A DNA stretch of 40,385 bases from Alphaproteobacteria bacterium (GTDB lineage Bacteria > Myxococcota_A > UBA796 > UBA2385). Positions 8,065 to 15,527 of this stretch are shown in pieces; positions within the stretch are counted from its first letter, which is position 1, and each line of letters opens with the position of its first letter. Under the pieces are notes generated by a model. The model ran no database searches, was not told the DNA's origin, and saw only the letters and a list, made by a program, of their open reading frames with translations. A program made the translations under genes and the position numbers. Location of the stretch: the NCBI GenBank assembly GCA_020632755.1, contig JACKEY010000026.1:1-40385 (forward strand). The letters run 5' to 3'.

Positions 8065-8850
8065 TCAGATCGAGCGCAGCCGGCCGCCGTCCACGGCGAT
8101 GGACTGGCCCCGCACATAGGCGGCTGCCGGGCTGCACAGGAACGCGATCATGGCGGCCACTTCGTGGGGCTCGCCGACGCGGCCTTCGGGCACCATGTCG
8201 CGCCAGGCATCCCAGACGGCCCCGGGGTCCACGCCCTGGCGGGCGGCCCGGCCCTCGGCCAGGGCGTGCAGCCGCTCGGTGTCGGTGAAGCCGGGCAGCA
8301 CGTTGTTGACCGTCACGCCGGGCGGCAGCTCGCCGGACAGGGTCTTGGACCACGACGCCATCGCGCCCCGGATGGTGTTGCTCACGCCGAGCCCGGCGAT
8401 GGGCTCGCGGACCGACGTGCTGATGATGTTGACGATGCGCCCGAAGCCGGCGGCCTGCATGCCCGGCAGCACGGTGCGGGTCAGGGCGTGGCTGGCCAGC
8501 ACGTGGCGGCCGAACGCAGTCAGGAAGGCCGCTTCGTCGGCGGCGAGCAGGGGCCCGCCGGGAGGGCCGCCGGCGTTGTTCACCAGCACGTGCACGGGGC
8601 CGTGGGCGGCGATGTGGGCGGTGACGGCGGCGGTGGCCGCGCCCCGATCGTCCAGGTCGACGGCCAGGGCGTGGGCAGCGGAGGCGCCGGCCGCGCGCAG
8701 GTCCGGGAGGAGCGCGTCCAGGCGGTCGGCCCGGCGGGCGAGCACGGTGACCGAGGCGCCGAGGGAGGCGAGCTCGAGGGCCACCGCGCGGCCGATGCCG
8801 GCGCTGGCGCCACAGACGAGGGCGTGACGGGATGCGAGGGAGAGGTCCAT
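8065..8850 (-). CDS. Short-chain dehydrogenase/reductase with altered active site
   Basis: 261 residues. The Rossmann signature GASAGIG (14-20) and the NNAG motif (91-94) are intact, as is the C-terminal AVDGG. The catalytic Ser144 is present, but where YxxxK is expected 13 residues later the sequence reads SNTIR: Ser157 replaces Tyr and Arg161 replaces Lys. The pattern VREPIxGLGxSNxxR is that of a recognised SDR subgroup usually named 3-oxoacyl-ACP-reductase-like, so this is a divergent class rather than damage. The start ATG at 8850 has TAGGCG five bases upstream and no ribosome site. It heads the SDR / luciferase-like / ALDH run and lies 45 bases after the TPR gene. Confidence 0.85.
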   Translation of the reverse strand: MDLSLASRHALVCGASAGIGRAVALELASLGASVTVLARRADRLDALLPDLRAAGASAAHALAVDLDDRGAATAAVTAHIAAHGPVHVLVNNAGGPPGGPLLAADEAAFLTAFGRHVLASHALTRTVLPGMQAAGFGRIVNIISTSVREPIAGLGVSNTIRGAMASWSKTLSGELPPGVTVNNVLPGFTDTERLHALAEGRAARQGVDPGAVWDAWRDMVPEGRVGEPHEVAAMIAFLCSPAAAYVRGQSIAVDGGRLRSI

Positions 8851-8895
8851 GGGGCCGCCTAGCCGGCGCCCTGGCCGGCCGCCAACCCCACGCGG

Positions 8896-9450
8896 TCACA
8901 GGGTGCGGGGACCCCGGCGCAGCTTCTCCAGCACCTCGCGGGCCCGCGGGGCGTCGGGATGCTCGGCGTCCTCGACCGCCCGCTCGAGCACCTCGATCGC
9001 CTCCTGGCGGCGGCCCGTGACGCGCAGCAGCACGCCCAGGTTGTACAGCGCCGCCGTGTCGCTGGGCCGCATGCGCAGCGCCTCGCGGTAGCAGTCCTCG
9101 GCTGCCTCGACCTCGCCGTCCATGTAGTGGGCGATGCCTTCTTCGACCTTGCCGACCGCGTCGTGCACCAGCTCGACCTCGATCACCGTGCGCACGCCCA
9201 GGTTCACGACGAGCGCACGCAGCACGCCGGCGTACCAGAAGGTGACCGCTTCGGTCGCCAGGAACACGCCCAGCGGGATGTCGCGCATCAGGGGCTTGCC
9301 CTTGTACTTGATGCGGACCTTCGTGTAGCGGCCCTCGTCGACGAACTCGCGGACCTTCTTGGACAGCTGCCGGACGGACTCGTCCACGCGATCCGGATCG
9401 ATCTCGAAGTTGAAGCTGTCGAACAGGTTCCTGGGCTCACGCTCGGGCAT
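8896..9450 (-). CDS. DUF4342-like domain with TPR repeats
   Basis: 184 residues, no signal peptide. Residues about 25-85 (KVREFVDEGRYTKVRIKYKG followed by LMRDIPLGVFLATEAVTFW) resemble the DUF4342 fold: a basic amphipathic strand pair then a hydrophobic hairpin. Residues about 100-180 hold two to three tetratricopeptide repeats (EEGIAHYMDGEVEAAEDCYR, AALYNLGVLLRVTGRRQEAI). TPRs normally make protein contacts. The ATG at 9450 has GGAG upstream at a good distance. It lies between the FabL-type reductase gene and the SDR gene on the same strand. The function is unknown; the domain pairing suggests a membrane-associated scaffold, which is an inference. Confidence 0.7.
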   Translation of the reverse strand: MPEREPRNLFDSFNFEIDPDRVDESVRQLSKKVREFVDEGRYTKVRIKYKGKPLMRDIPLGVFLATEAVTFWYAGVLRALVVNLGVRTVIEVELVHDAVGKVEEGIAHYMDGEVEAAEDCYREALRMRPSDTAALYNLGVLLRVTGRRQEAIEVLERAVEDAEHPDAPRAREVLEKLRRGPRTL

Positions 9451-9570
9451 GGGCGCTCCGGCCGGTGGGGGGACCCTCCGAGCATGGCGACGGAGGAGGA
9501 CGGCGGCAAGGGTTCGCCCTGCGGATGGCGAGCATTGCAGCAGGGGCCGCCCGCGGGAGCCGGTCGGTGC

Positions 9571-10284
9571 TCAGAGCAGGGACAGCCCGCCGTCGACGAC
9601 GATGACCTGGCCCGTGATGAAGCCGGCGTCCGGCCCGACGAGCATGCGGACGGCGCGGGCGACGTCGTCGGGCTGGCCGACGCGGCCCAGCGGCGTGTAC
9701 TGGTTCGCCGCTTCCTTCATCTGGTGGCCGGTGGGCAGGTGGTCCAGGCTGTCGGTGTCGATGAGCCCGCCACAGACGGTGTTGACGCGGATGCCGCGCG
9801 GCGCGAGCTCGACCGCGAGCTGGCGGGTGAGCGCCTCGAGCCCGCCCTTGGCCGCGCCCATGGCCGCGTAGCCGGGGATGTAGGACCGGCTGCCCAGGCT
9901 GCTGATGCCGATGACGCTGGCGCCGTCGGCCAGGCGGGCGTGTTTGGTCAGCAGCCAGAACGGGCGCAGGGAGCTCTCGAGGGTCAGGTCCCAGTGGGCG
10001 GTGCGCAGCTTGTCGTAGGGCTTGAGCGCACCGATGGCGGCGTTGTGCACCAGCACGTCGAGGGGACCGAGGGCGGCGGCGAGGCGCTTGAGGTCGTCTT
10101 CGGCCCGCACGTTGCCCTGCACGACGACGGCCACGGCGCCCTGCTCGCGCACGAGTCGGGCGGTCTCTTCGGCCGCGCCTTCGTTCTGCAGGTAGTTCAC
10201 GACGACCGTGCCGCCGGGGCGGGCGAGGTGCACTGCGATGGCGCGGCCGATGCCGCGGGAGCTGCCGGTGACGAGGACCTTCAC
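9571..10284 (-). CDS. fabL: Enoyl-[acyl-carrier-protein] reductase, FabL type
   Basis: 237 residues. SDR fold with TGSSRGIGRAIA (6-17). The active site is Tyr139-x6-Lys146, the spacing of enoyl-ACP reductases rather than the x3 of ordinary SDRs. The stretches SSLGSRSYIPGY, CGGLIDTDSLDHLP and the C-terminal GQVIVVDGGLSLL closely follow FabL of Bacillus subtilis. It would reduce the trans-2-enoyl-ACP double bond with NADPH in the last step of fatty-acid elongation. The start is GTG at 10284 with GGAAG upstream. It is divergent from the small plus-strand pair at 10443. An alternative is a FabL-like SDR with another substrate, but the motif agreement is strong. Confidence 0.75.
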   Translation of the reverse strand: MKVLVTGSSRGIGRAIAVHLARPGGTVVVNYLQNEGAAEETARLVREQGAVAVVVQGNVRAEDDLKRLAAALGPLDVLVHNAAIGALKPYDKLRTAHWDLTLESSLRPFWLLTKHARLADGASVIGISSLGSRSYIPGYAAMGAAKGGLEALTRQLAVELAPRGIRVNTVCGGLIDTDSLDHLPTGHQMKEAANQYTPLGRVGQPDDVARAVRMLVGPDAGFITGQVIVVDGGLSLL

Positions 10285-10373
10285 GCCGCTTCCGGGGAGG
10301 GAGGGGGCCGCCTCCTATCGCGGCGCAGACCCGCCCGAGCACGCGATCCGGACGGGGCCCGGCCAGCGGGCGG

Positions 10374-10401
10374 TTGCCCCCTTCCCGCCAGCGCATATGC
10401 T
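10374..10401 (+). promoter_or_regulatory. Candidate sigma-70-type promoter for the 10443 pair
   Basis: TTGCCC (10374-10379) and TATGCT (10396-10401) are separated by 16 bases. This is the most promoter-like stretch of the 158-base divergent region 10285-10442, and it would start transcription about 35 bases before the ATG at 10443. Confidence 0.45.
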
Positions 10402-10442
10402 GGGCCCGCGCTGAAGGTCAGCGCCTCGCGCCCGGAGCGCCC

Positions 10443-10856
10443 ATGCCTTCCCCCGCCCGCCGCTGGCCCGCCATCGCCCTGCTGGCGCTCGTGGGTTCGA
10501 TGCCCGTCGCCTCGGGGCTCGCCTGCACGGGCGAGCGCGAGCTGGCGGCGCCTCCCCCGCCGCCCGTGGTCCCCCCCGAGCTGCAGGGCGCGCTCAAGCC
10601 GGTCACCGACGCCTCCAGCAGCGGCGCGACGGCCCACGGGCTCGACACCACCGGAAACGGCCTCGAGCTGCCCGCCCACGTGGGCGAGGCGCCTTCTCCC
10701 TCCACGACCCCCGACGGCGCGGACGCCGGCAGCGACGAAGCCGCCCCCCCGGACGCCGGGGCCGACGCCGCGCCCCCTCCTCCTCCCGACGACTCCCCTC
10801 CCCCCGCAGACGCAGACGACGCCGCCCCCGCGGCCGATCCGGAGCCCACGCCATGA
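10443..10856 (+). CDS. Exported Pro/Asp/Ala-rich low-complexity protein
   Basis: 137 residues from the ATG at 10443 (GGAG upstream). Residues 1-28 look like a signal peptide. The first Cys follows SGLA, a poor lipobox, so lipid attachment is uncertain. The rest is low complexity: Pro runs, then Asp-Ala-Gly and Pro-Pro-Asp repeats, ending in PEPTP. There is no catalytic domain; it is likely a disordered wall-spanning or surface protein. Its TGA overlaps the ATG of the next gene by four bases (ATGA), so the two are translationally coupled. The biased composition could inflate ORF length, but the signal-like N-terminus and coupling support a real gene. Confidence 0.55.
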   Translation: MPSPARRWPAIALLALVGSMPVASGLACTGERELAAPPPPPVVPPELQGALKPVTDASSSGATAHGLDTTGNGLELPAHVGEAPSPSTTPDGADAGSDEAAPPDAGADAAPPPPPDDSPPPADADDAAPAADPEPTP

Positions 10857-11146
10857 TGTACGTGATCGCCTACTCGCTCCACGGCGAAGACAACGAAGTC
10901 ACCCAAGAGCGCATCTCCGCCGCCCTCAAGACGATGGGCAACTGGAGCAACCGGATGGACGACTGCTGGCTGCTCGAGAGCAACAGCAGCGCCCGGCGCA
11001 TCCGCGACCACCTCAAGCAGTTCCTGGGCGAGCGCGACCGCATGTTCGTCGCCCGGATCAGCCGCAACTGGGCCGGTCGCAACATGGGCAACGGCTTCCC
11101 CGAGTGGATGGGCCGCCGCGAGTTCGGCGACTTCCCCAACGGCTGA
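10853..11146 (+). CDS. Small SinR/Cas2-like ferredoxin-fold protein
   Basis: 97 residues. MMYVIAYSLHGEDNEVTQER, then MGNWSNRMDDCWLLESNSSA and RDRMFVARIS, follow the pattern of the SinR-family/Cas2-like small proteins: an Asp or Tyr-rich first strand, a W(x)L strand in the middle and a final D-x-hydrophobic strand. No cas genes or repeats are near, so a CRISPR role is unlikely; related stand-alone members are toxin-like or of unknown function. Met codons at 10853 and 10856 are adjacent; the first forms an ATGA overlap with the upstream gene. Downstream, after a GC hairpin, it meets an opposing lipoprotein gene. Confidence 0.65.
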   Translation: MMYVIAYSLHGEDNEVTQERISAALKTMGNWSNRMDDCWLLESNSSARRIRDHLKQFLGERDRMFVARISRNWAGRNMGNGFPEWMGRREFGDFPNG

Positions 11147-11148
11147 GT

Positions 11149-11165
11149 CCCGCCGCCGGGGCGGG
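11149..11165. terminator. GC hairpin between convergent genes
   Basis: CCCGCC (11149-11154) pairs with GGCGGG (11160-11165) across a five-base loop, in the 21-base gap between the stops of two converging genes. There is no T run on either side, so it would be an atypical bidirectional terminator. Confidence 0.35.
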
Positions 11166-11167
11166 GG

Positions 11168-12001
11168 CTACTCGCCCTCGCCGCCCGCCGCCGGCGCGTC
11201 GGTCGGGTTCTGGCTCTTGCCGAAGTCGATGATGAACATGCGCTGGTCCTTGTCGCCGAAGATGGCGTAGCGGCCCTCGGGCAGCGCGTCGTGCGGGTAG
11301 TACTTCACGGTCCGGCCGTTGCTCTGCACGGACTTGATCTTGCTCTCGTCCAGCTGGGCCTCGACCGGTTCCCACTCGGTGTCACTGGCGAACTTGACGC
11401 CGACCCACGCGTGGTCGGCGATGCTGCCGTCGACGAAGGTGCGCTTGTCGGGGTCGGCGATGAGCGGGCGGAACTTCAGCCGCTCGAGGTTGCTCTGGCC
11501 CGACAGGACGAACCAGTCGCCGGGCTCGACGGCGTAGGACAGCTTGGTCGGCTTCATGTAGGGGTAGGCGACCTTCATGGTCTCGTCGTCGAGCTTGGTC
11601 TCGTACTTCACGTCGGTGAAGGTGCGGACCATCTTGAGCTCGTCGTTCTCGAGCATGTAGACGCCGTCACCGCTCGGCGCGCGCCAGGTCTTGAGCGTGA
11701 CGCCGGTGACCGGGGTGCCGCCGGTGACGGTGGTGGCGCCTTCGATCATCAGCGTCTCGTCGGACAGGCTGAGCTGGTACTCCATGTCGCCGCACAGGCC
11801 CTGGATGGTGAACGCGCCCTGGGCGTCGGCCGTGGCTTCCTTGGCCATGCAGGTCAGGTCCGTCGCGCCTTCGCTCTTGGCGATCACCCGCAGCTCGCCC
11901 CGGGGCTTTCCGCTCATCGCGTCGACGATGGTGCCCGAGTAGGTGCTGCTGGTGCTGCAGCCGGCGAGGGTGAGCGCGAGGAGGACGAGGGACTTCCGCA
12001 T
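11168..12001 (-). CDS. Lipoprotein with carboxypeptidase-regulatory-like domain
   Basis: 277 residues from ATG 12001; a longer frame upstream is unlikely because MRKSLVLLALTLAGC is a classic lipoprotein signal with Cys15 and a good GGAG ribosome site. Residues about 22-100 (SGTIVDAMSGKPRGELRVIA, then DAQGAFTIQGLCG) form a CarboxypepD_reg/SdrD-B-like beta sandwich, common in secreted proteins of this kind. The remaining 170 residues are beta-rich and not recognised. TAGGAT lies 29 bases before the ATG and could be a -10 box. The gene follows pyrF by 32 bases on the same strand. The function is unknown; a cell-surface structural or substrate-binding role is a guess. Confidence 0.72.
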   Translation of the reverse strand: MRKSLVLLALTLAGCSTSSTYSGTIVDAMSGKPRGELRVIAKSEGATDLTCMAKEATADAQGAFTIQGLCGDMEYQLSLSDETLMIEGATTVTGGTPVTGVTLKTWRAPSGDGVYMLENDELKMVRTFTDVKYETKLDDETMKVAYPYMKPTKLSYAVEPGDWFVLSGQSNLERLKFRPLIADPDKRTFVDGSIADHAWVGVKFASDTEWEPVEAQLDESKIKSVQSNGRTVKYYPHDALPEGRYAIFGDKDQRMFIIDFGKSQNPTDAPAAGGEGE

Positions 12002-12033
12002 GGACGGCTCCGATTGTGGGGGACCAACCCATC

Positions 12034-12951
12034 CTACGACGAAGCGGCCCCCGCGCACGAGCGCAACTGGTCGGCGAGCGCCCGGGCCCGGCCGGCAATG
12101 GCCGTTGCAGGGTCGTCATCGTCCCGTCCCCCCGCTGCGAACAGGATGCCGCGCGCGCTGTTGACCAGCGCCCCCTGACCGTCGCTGCGGGCGCCGGCCA
12201 GCGCTTCGGCGACGCCGCCGCCCTGGGCCCCGACCCCGGGCACCAGGAACCAGGCGGCCGGCATCCGGGCGCGCAGGGCCGCCGCTTCTTCGGCGGCGAA
12301 GGCCCCCACCACCGCGCCGACGCTGGACAGCCCGCTGTCGCCGACCAGTGGAGCGCCCAGCTCGGCGAGCCCGTCGGCGACGACCTGCGCGACCTCGGGG
12401 CTGCCGTGCCGCTGGAGCAGGGCGCTGCCGGGGTTGGTGGTGCGGACCAGCACGAACACGCCGCGGCCGTGGTCGCGGCACCAGGGCAGGAAGGGCTGCA
12501 CCACGTCGAGCCCCATGTACGGCGCCAGGGTCACGGCGTCGGCAGCGAGCGGGCCCTGGGGATCCAGGATGGCGCGGGCGTAGGCGGCGGCGGTGCTGCT
12601 GATGTCGCCCCGCTTGGCGTCGGCGATGACCAGCATGCCGCGGTCGCGGGCGTGGGCGACGGTGCGCTCCAGCGCAGCCACGCCGGGGGCGCCCAGGGCC
12701 TCGAAGAAGGCCACCTGGGGCTTGAGCGCCGCGGCGATCCCGTGCACCGCGTCGATGGCGGTGATGCAGAACTCGGCGGCAGCGTCGGCCGCGAGGCCGC
12801 GGAAGTCCGCGCCCGTCCGACCGGCGAACCGGGCCCGCAGCGCCGGGGGCAGCCGGTCGAGGTGCGGATCCAGGCCCACGCAGAGCGGGCTGCCGACGGC
12901 GTCGACGGCGGCGGCGAGGCGATCACCGAACAAGGGAGGCGTGCGGGACAT
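12034..12951 (-). CDS. pyrF: Orotidine 5'-phosphate decarboxylase (subfamily 2)
   Basis: 305 residues. It decarboxylates orotidine monophosphate to UMP, the last step of de novo pyrimidine synthesis, in the cytoplasm. The sequence shows the type-2 signature: LCVGLDPHLDRLP at 23-35, Lys77 in ALKPQVAFFE, and the catalytic DxKxxD in IADAKRGDI (Asp111, Lys113, Asp116). The phosphate-binding PGVGAQGG lies near the C-terminal end. The length is right for the subfamily (270-310). The ATG at 12951 has a GGAG site. It lies 31 bases after a small gene in the M16/LEA14 run, and no other pyr gene is near, so its place in this envelope-type operon is unusual. Confidence 0.95.
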   Translation of the reverse strand: MSRTPPLFGDRLAAAVDAVGSPLCVGLDPHLDRLPPALRARFAGRTGADFRGLAADAAAEFCITAIDAVHGIAAALKPQVAFFEALGAPGVAALERTVAHARDRGMLVIADAKRGDISSTAAAYARAILDPQGPLAADAVTLAPYMGLDVVQPFLPWCRDHGRGVFVLVRTTNPGSALLQRHGSPEVAQVVADGLAELGAPLVGDSGLSSVGAVVGAFAAEEAAALRARMPAAWFLVPGVGAQGGGVAEALAGARSDGQGALVNSARGILFAAGGRDDDDPATAIAGRARALADQLRSCAGAASS

Positions 12952-12982
12952 CGGGGGCGCTCCGGGCGGGGGTCGCCTGCGC

Positions 12983-13246
12983 TTACCGCGCCCGTCCGTC
13001 CGGTGCGTCCCGGTCTTCGCCCGACGGGGCCGGGTCCTCTCCCGGTCGGCCGGCCGGTGCGTCCGGGCGCCAGCCGTAGTGGTCGTTCGTCACGCGCGTG
13101 ACGTTGAAGACCGCGTAGAAGAACCGGTCGGACAGCGCCTTGCGGGCCACTCCCGGCAGCACCTGGGCCGCCGCCTTGCCGGCGCCCAGCACCACGCGGC
13201 CGACGCCCATCGCTACGCGGCCGACGGGCCCGCGCCGCTCGGCCAC
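12983..13246 (-). CDS. Small conserved-looking protein, unknown function
   Basis: 87 residues from GTG 13246, whose G is the last base of the upstream TAG (one-base overlap, TAGTG), which argues for coupled translation. The central stretch VARKALSDRFFYAVFNVTRV followed by TNDHYGWRP is aromatic and looks like a conserved motif; the last 25 residues are a Pro/Asp/Gly-rich tail. There is no signal peptide and at most a weak amphipathic helix at the N-terminus. I do not recognise a family. Confidence 0.55.
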   Translation of the reverse strand: MAERRGPVGRVAMGVGRVVLGAGKAAAQVLPGVARKALSDRFFYAVFNVTRVTNDHYGWRPDAPAGRPGEDPAPSGEDRDAPDGRAR

Positions 13247-14085
13247 TAGAAGGCCACGTCGACCCGACCCGACTCGTCGATGGACAGGGGCACGGGGCCG
13301 AAGGGGGTCTGCACGTCGGTGCCGGCGGCCAGCCCGACCGTCACCTGGTCGCTGGTGATCGCTTCGTACACGGCGGTCCCGGCGTCCAGGAAGTCGATGG
13401 TCAGGGGCACGGTCAGGGTGCCGGTCTCCGCACCGTCGACGGTGCCCAGGTTGGCGATGAACCCGGTGCCGACGTTGGTGCCGGCGAGCTTGATGGCGTA
13501 GTCGAAGTCGCTGAAGATCAGGTTGCTGCCGTGCTCGTTGTCGACGTCCAGGTCGACGGCGATGGTCGCGCCGGTGATGTCGATGTCCGGCACGCGCACC
13601 TTCTTGAAGGCGAACTTCGGCGTGCGCAGGGCGGGGAAGTCGCCGTCGGCGTCGTAGGGCAGGTCGATGATGCCGGCCGGCGTGTTGAAGCCGAAGCTGC
13701 CCTCGAGCCCGAAGGGGATGGTGTCGAGGCCGCGCGTGGCCTGGACCACGTCGTAGAGCTCCTGGAACTCGATGGACACGGGCAGGGCGATCTCGCTGTC
13801 GCCCTCGGCGCCCAGCACGAGCCCGTCGGGATCGTCACCCTCGAGCCACTCGACGTCGGCGAAGGCCAGCGCGTAGTCGAAGCGCGCGAGCTTGACCTCG
13901 ACCGGGTTGGGGTTGTTGATCTTGAAGACGAACTGCGCGTCCGCGCCGTTCCAGTCGACCGCGGACACGTCCATGCGGTCGAAGGCGACGGTGGGCAGGA
14001 AGTCGGCGAGGGCCTCGCAGCCAGTGGAGAGGGCCACGACGGGGAGGAGGGCGAGGGTCGAGGCCAGGGAGGGGAGGCGGCTCAT
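13246..14085 (-). CDS. LEA14-like (LEA type 2 / WHy domain) lipoprotein
   Basis: 279 residues. The signal MSRLPSLASTLALLPVVALSTGC ends at lipid-carrying Cys23. The body has two LEA14/WHy-type beta-sandwich units: one around 40-110, with the typical FKINNPNPVEVKLARFDYAL (Asn-Pro-Asn-Pro), and a second around 165-230, with VDLDVDNEHGSNLIFSDFDY. Such proteins are envelope-associated and of uncertain function, linked to desiccation or stress in other groups. The ATG overlaps the stop of the upstream M16-like gene by four bases (ATGA), and its own stop overlaps the next start by one. Confidence 0.82.
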   Translation of the reverse strand: MSRLPSLASTLALLPVVALSTGCEALADFLPTVAFDRMDVSAVDWNGADAQFVFKINNPNPVEVKLARFDYALAFADVEWLEGDDPDGLVLGAEGDSEIALPVSIEFQELYDVVQATRGLDTIPFGLEGSFGFNTPAGIIDLPYDADGDFPALRTPKFAFKKVRVPDIDITGATIAVDLDVDNEHGSNLIFSDFDYAIKLAGTNVGTGFIANLGTVDGAETGTLTVPLTIDFLDAGTAVYEAITSDQVTVGLAAGTDVQTPFGPVPLSIDESGRVDVAF

Positions 14086-15527
14086 CGCAGGAGCTCCTGG
14101 GCGGAGAGGGTCGTGCCTTGGACGGAGGCGGCGTCCGTCTCTTCGACCGCGGTGACGGGGAGCGTAGCCGGACCGGAGGCGACCGGGTCGTCCACGGCGT
14201 CCGCGGGCGGTGCGAGGTCCACCGGGGACGCAGCCGCGGGGCCGGGGCCGACGACGACGATGCGCACGTCGTCTACGTGCACGTGGGCGGCCAGCGCGGC
14301 GTTGACGGCCGCCGCATCGAGCGCCTGCAGGCGGGTGCGCAGGGCCGCGGGGCCCGGCGCGCCCAGCAGACCGGCCACTGCGACCATGTGGGCCCGCCCC
14401 GGCGCGGCGTCCGTCTGGGCGTCGAGCACGGTCAGGCGCCGCCCGACCTCGGCGGCCACTTCTTCGGGGGTCACGCCCTGGGCGGCGGCCGCCCCCAGGG
14501 CGTCCAGGGCCAGCACGGCGAGCCCGACGGGGTCGGCGTCTTCGCCCGGAGACAGGTCCAGCCGCAGGGCCGGCTGCTGGCGCAGGGCCCGCACATCCGC
14601 TCCGTCCAGGGCCAGGCGCGGGCTCGCCGCCGCCAGCTCCGGCACGGCGTCCAGGCGCCCGCCCGCGGGGCCGCCGAGCACCGCGAGCCCGACGTCCAGG
14701 GCCAGGCGCTGCGGGTCGTCCACGGCCAGGTCGACCGCGTGACCGGCCGCGACGTGGGACCGGATGCCCGGGGCACCCTGCACGTGGATCACCCGACGGC
14801 CCGGCGTCTTCGGCAGGCCGAGGGCCGTGACGCCCAGGGGCAGGGTGGGGGGCAGCCGGGACACACCGTCCTGCAGCTGGTTGGCGACGTCCTTGGGCAC
14901 CGTGCCGGCGATGCCGATCAGGGCGGCGGGCCGGACCCAGTGGGCGGTCCGGAAGGCGCGCACGTCCGACAGCTGCAGGGTCGGCAGGCTGCCGAGCCGC
15001 CCGTCCGGCCCGTGGCCGTAGGGATGGCCGGCGTAGACCGCGCGCAGCAGCCCGGTGGCCGCGAGCTCGGGCGCTGGCCCCAGGGCCCGCTCCTCGAGGC
15101 CGGCGATGGCCTGGGCGCGCACCCGCTCGAAGACCGCCGGGTCCAGGTCGGGTGCCGCCACCATGTCGGCCAGCAGCGCGGCGCACTCGGCGACCGCGTC
15201 GAGGGCGCAGGGCAGGTGCAGGGCGACCAGCTCGGGACCGACGACGACCCGGACCTGGGTGCCGAGGCGGTACAGGGCGTCGGCGGTGTCGTCGGCGCCT
15301 CGGCCGCCAGCGCCACCCAGCGCGACCGTCTGCGCGGTGAGCCAGGCCAGGCCTTCCTGGCCGACGGGATCCAGCGCCGCGCCGGCCCGCAGGGTCACCA
15401 CCAGGTCGACGCGGCTGCGCTCGGCCGTGGCCTGGACCATGGGCACCGGATCGGCGGCCAGGTCCAGGGGCACGGGCCCCGGGGCGCGGGTCCAGCAGCC
15501 GGCGAGGAGCAGGATCCAGGGACTCAC
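14082..15527 (-). CDS. M16-like lipoprotein, no zinc-binding motif (second of pair)
   Basis: 481 residues from GTG 15527. MSPWILLLAGC is a very short lipoprotein signal with Cys11. The N-terminal domain aligns with the M16 peptidase pattern (GQEGLAWLTAQTVALGG, RLGTQVRV), and residues about 170-215 carry the familiar YAGHPYGHGPDGRLGSLP and VRAFRTAHWVRP. The metal motif HxxEH is absent, as in the non-catalytic partner subunits of this family. The last 50 residues are Pro/Ala/Asp-rich. The GTG overlaps the stop of the first M16-like gene by four bases (GTGA), and its TGA overlaps the start of the LEA14-like gene (ATGA). It is probably a structural partner of its neighbour in the periplasm. Confidence 0.78.
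   Translation of the reverse strand: MSPWILLLAGCWTRAPGPVPLDLAADPVPMVQATAERSRVDLVVTLRAGAALDPVGQEGLAWLTAQTVALGGAGGRGADDTADALYRLGTQVRVVVGPELVALHLPCALDAVAECAALLADMVAAPDLDPAVFERVRAQAIAGLEERALGPAPELAATGLLRAVYAGHPYGHGPDGRLGSLPTLQLSDVRAFRTAHWVRPAALIGIAGTVPKDVANQLQDGVSRLPPTLPLGVTALGLPKTPGRRVIHVQGAPGIRSHVAAGHAVDLAVDDPQRLALDVGLAVLGGPAGGRLDAVPELAAASPRLALDGADVRALRQQPALRLDLSPGEDADPVGLAVLALDALGAAAAQGVTPEEVAAEVGRRLTVLDAQTDAAPGRAHMVAVAGLLGAPGPAALRTRLQALDAAAVNAALAAHVHVDDVRIVVVGPGPAAASPVDLAPPADAVDDPVASGPATLPVTAVEETDAASVQGTTLSAQELLR

Noticed and set aside
10853..11146. CRISPR-associated Cas2
   Set aside because: Fold resemblance only; there are no other cas genes or repeat arrays in the window.
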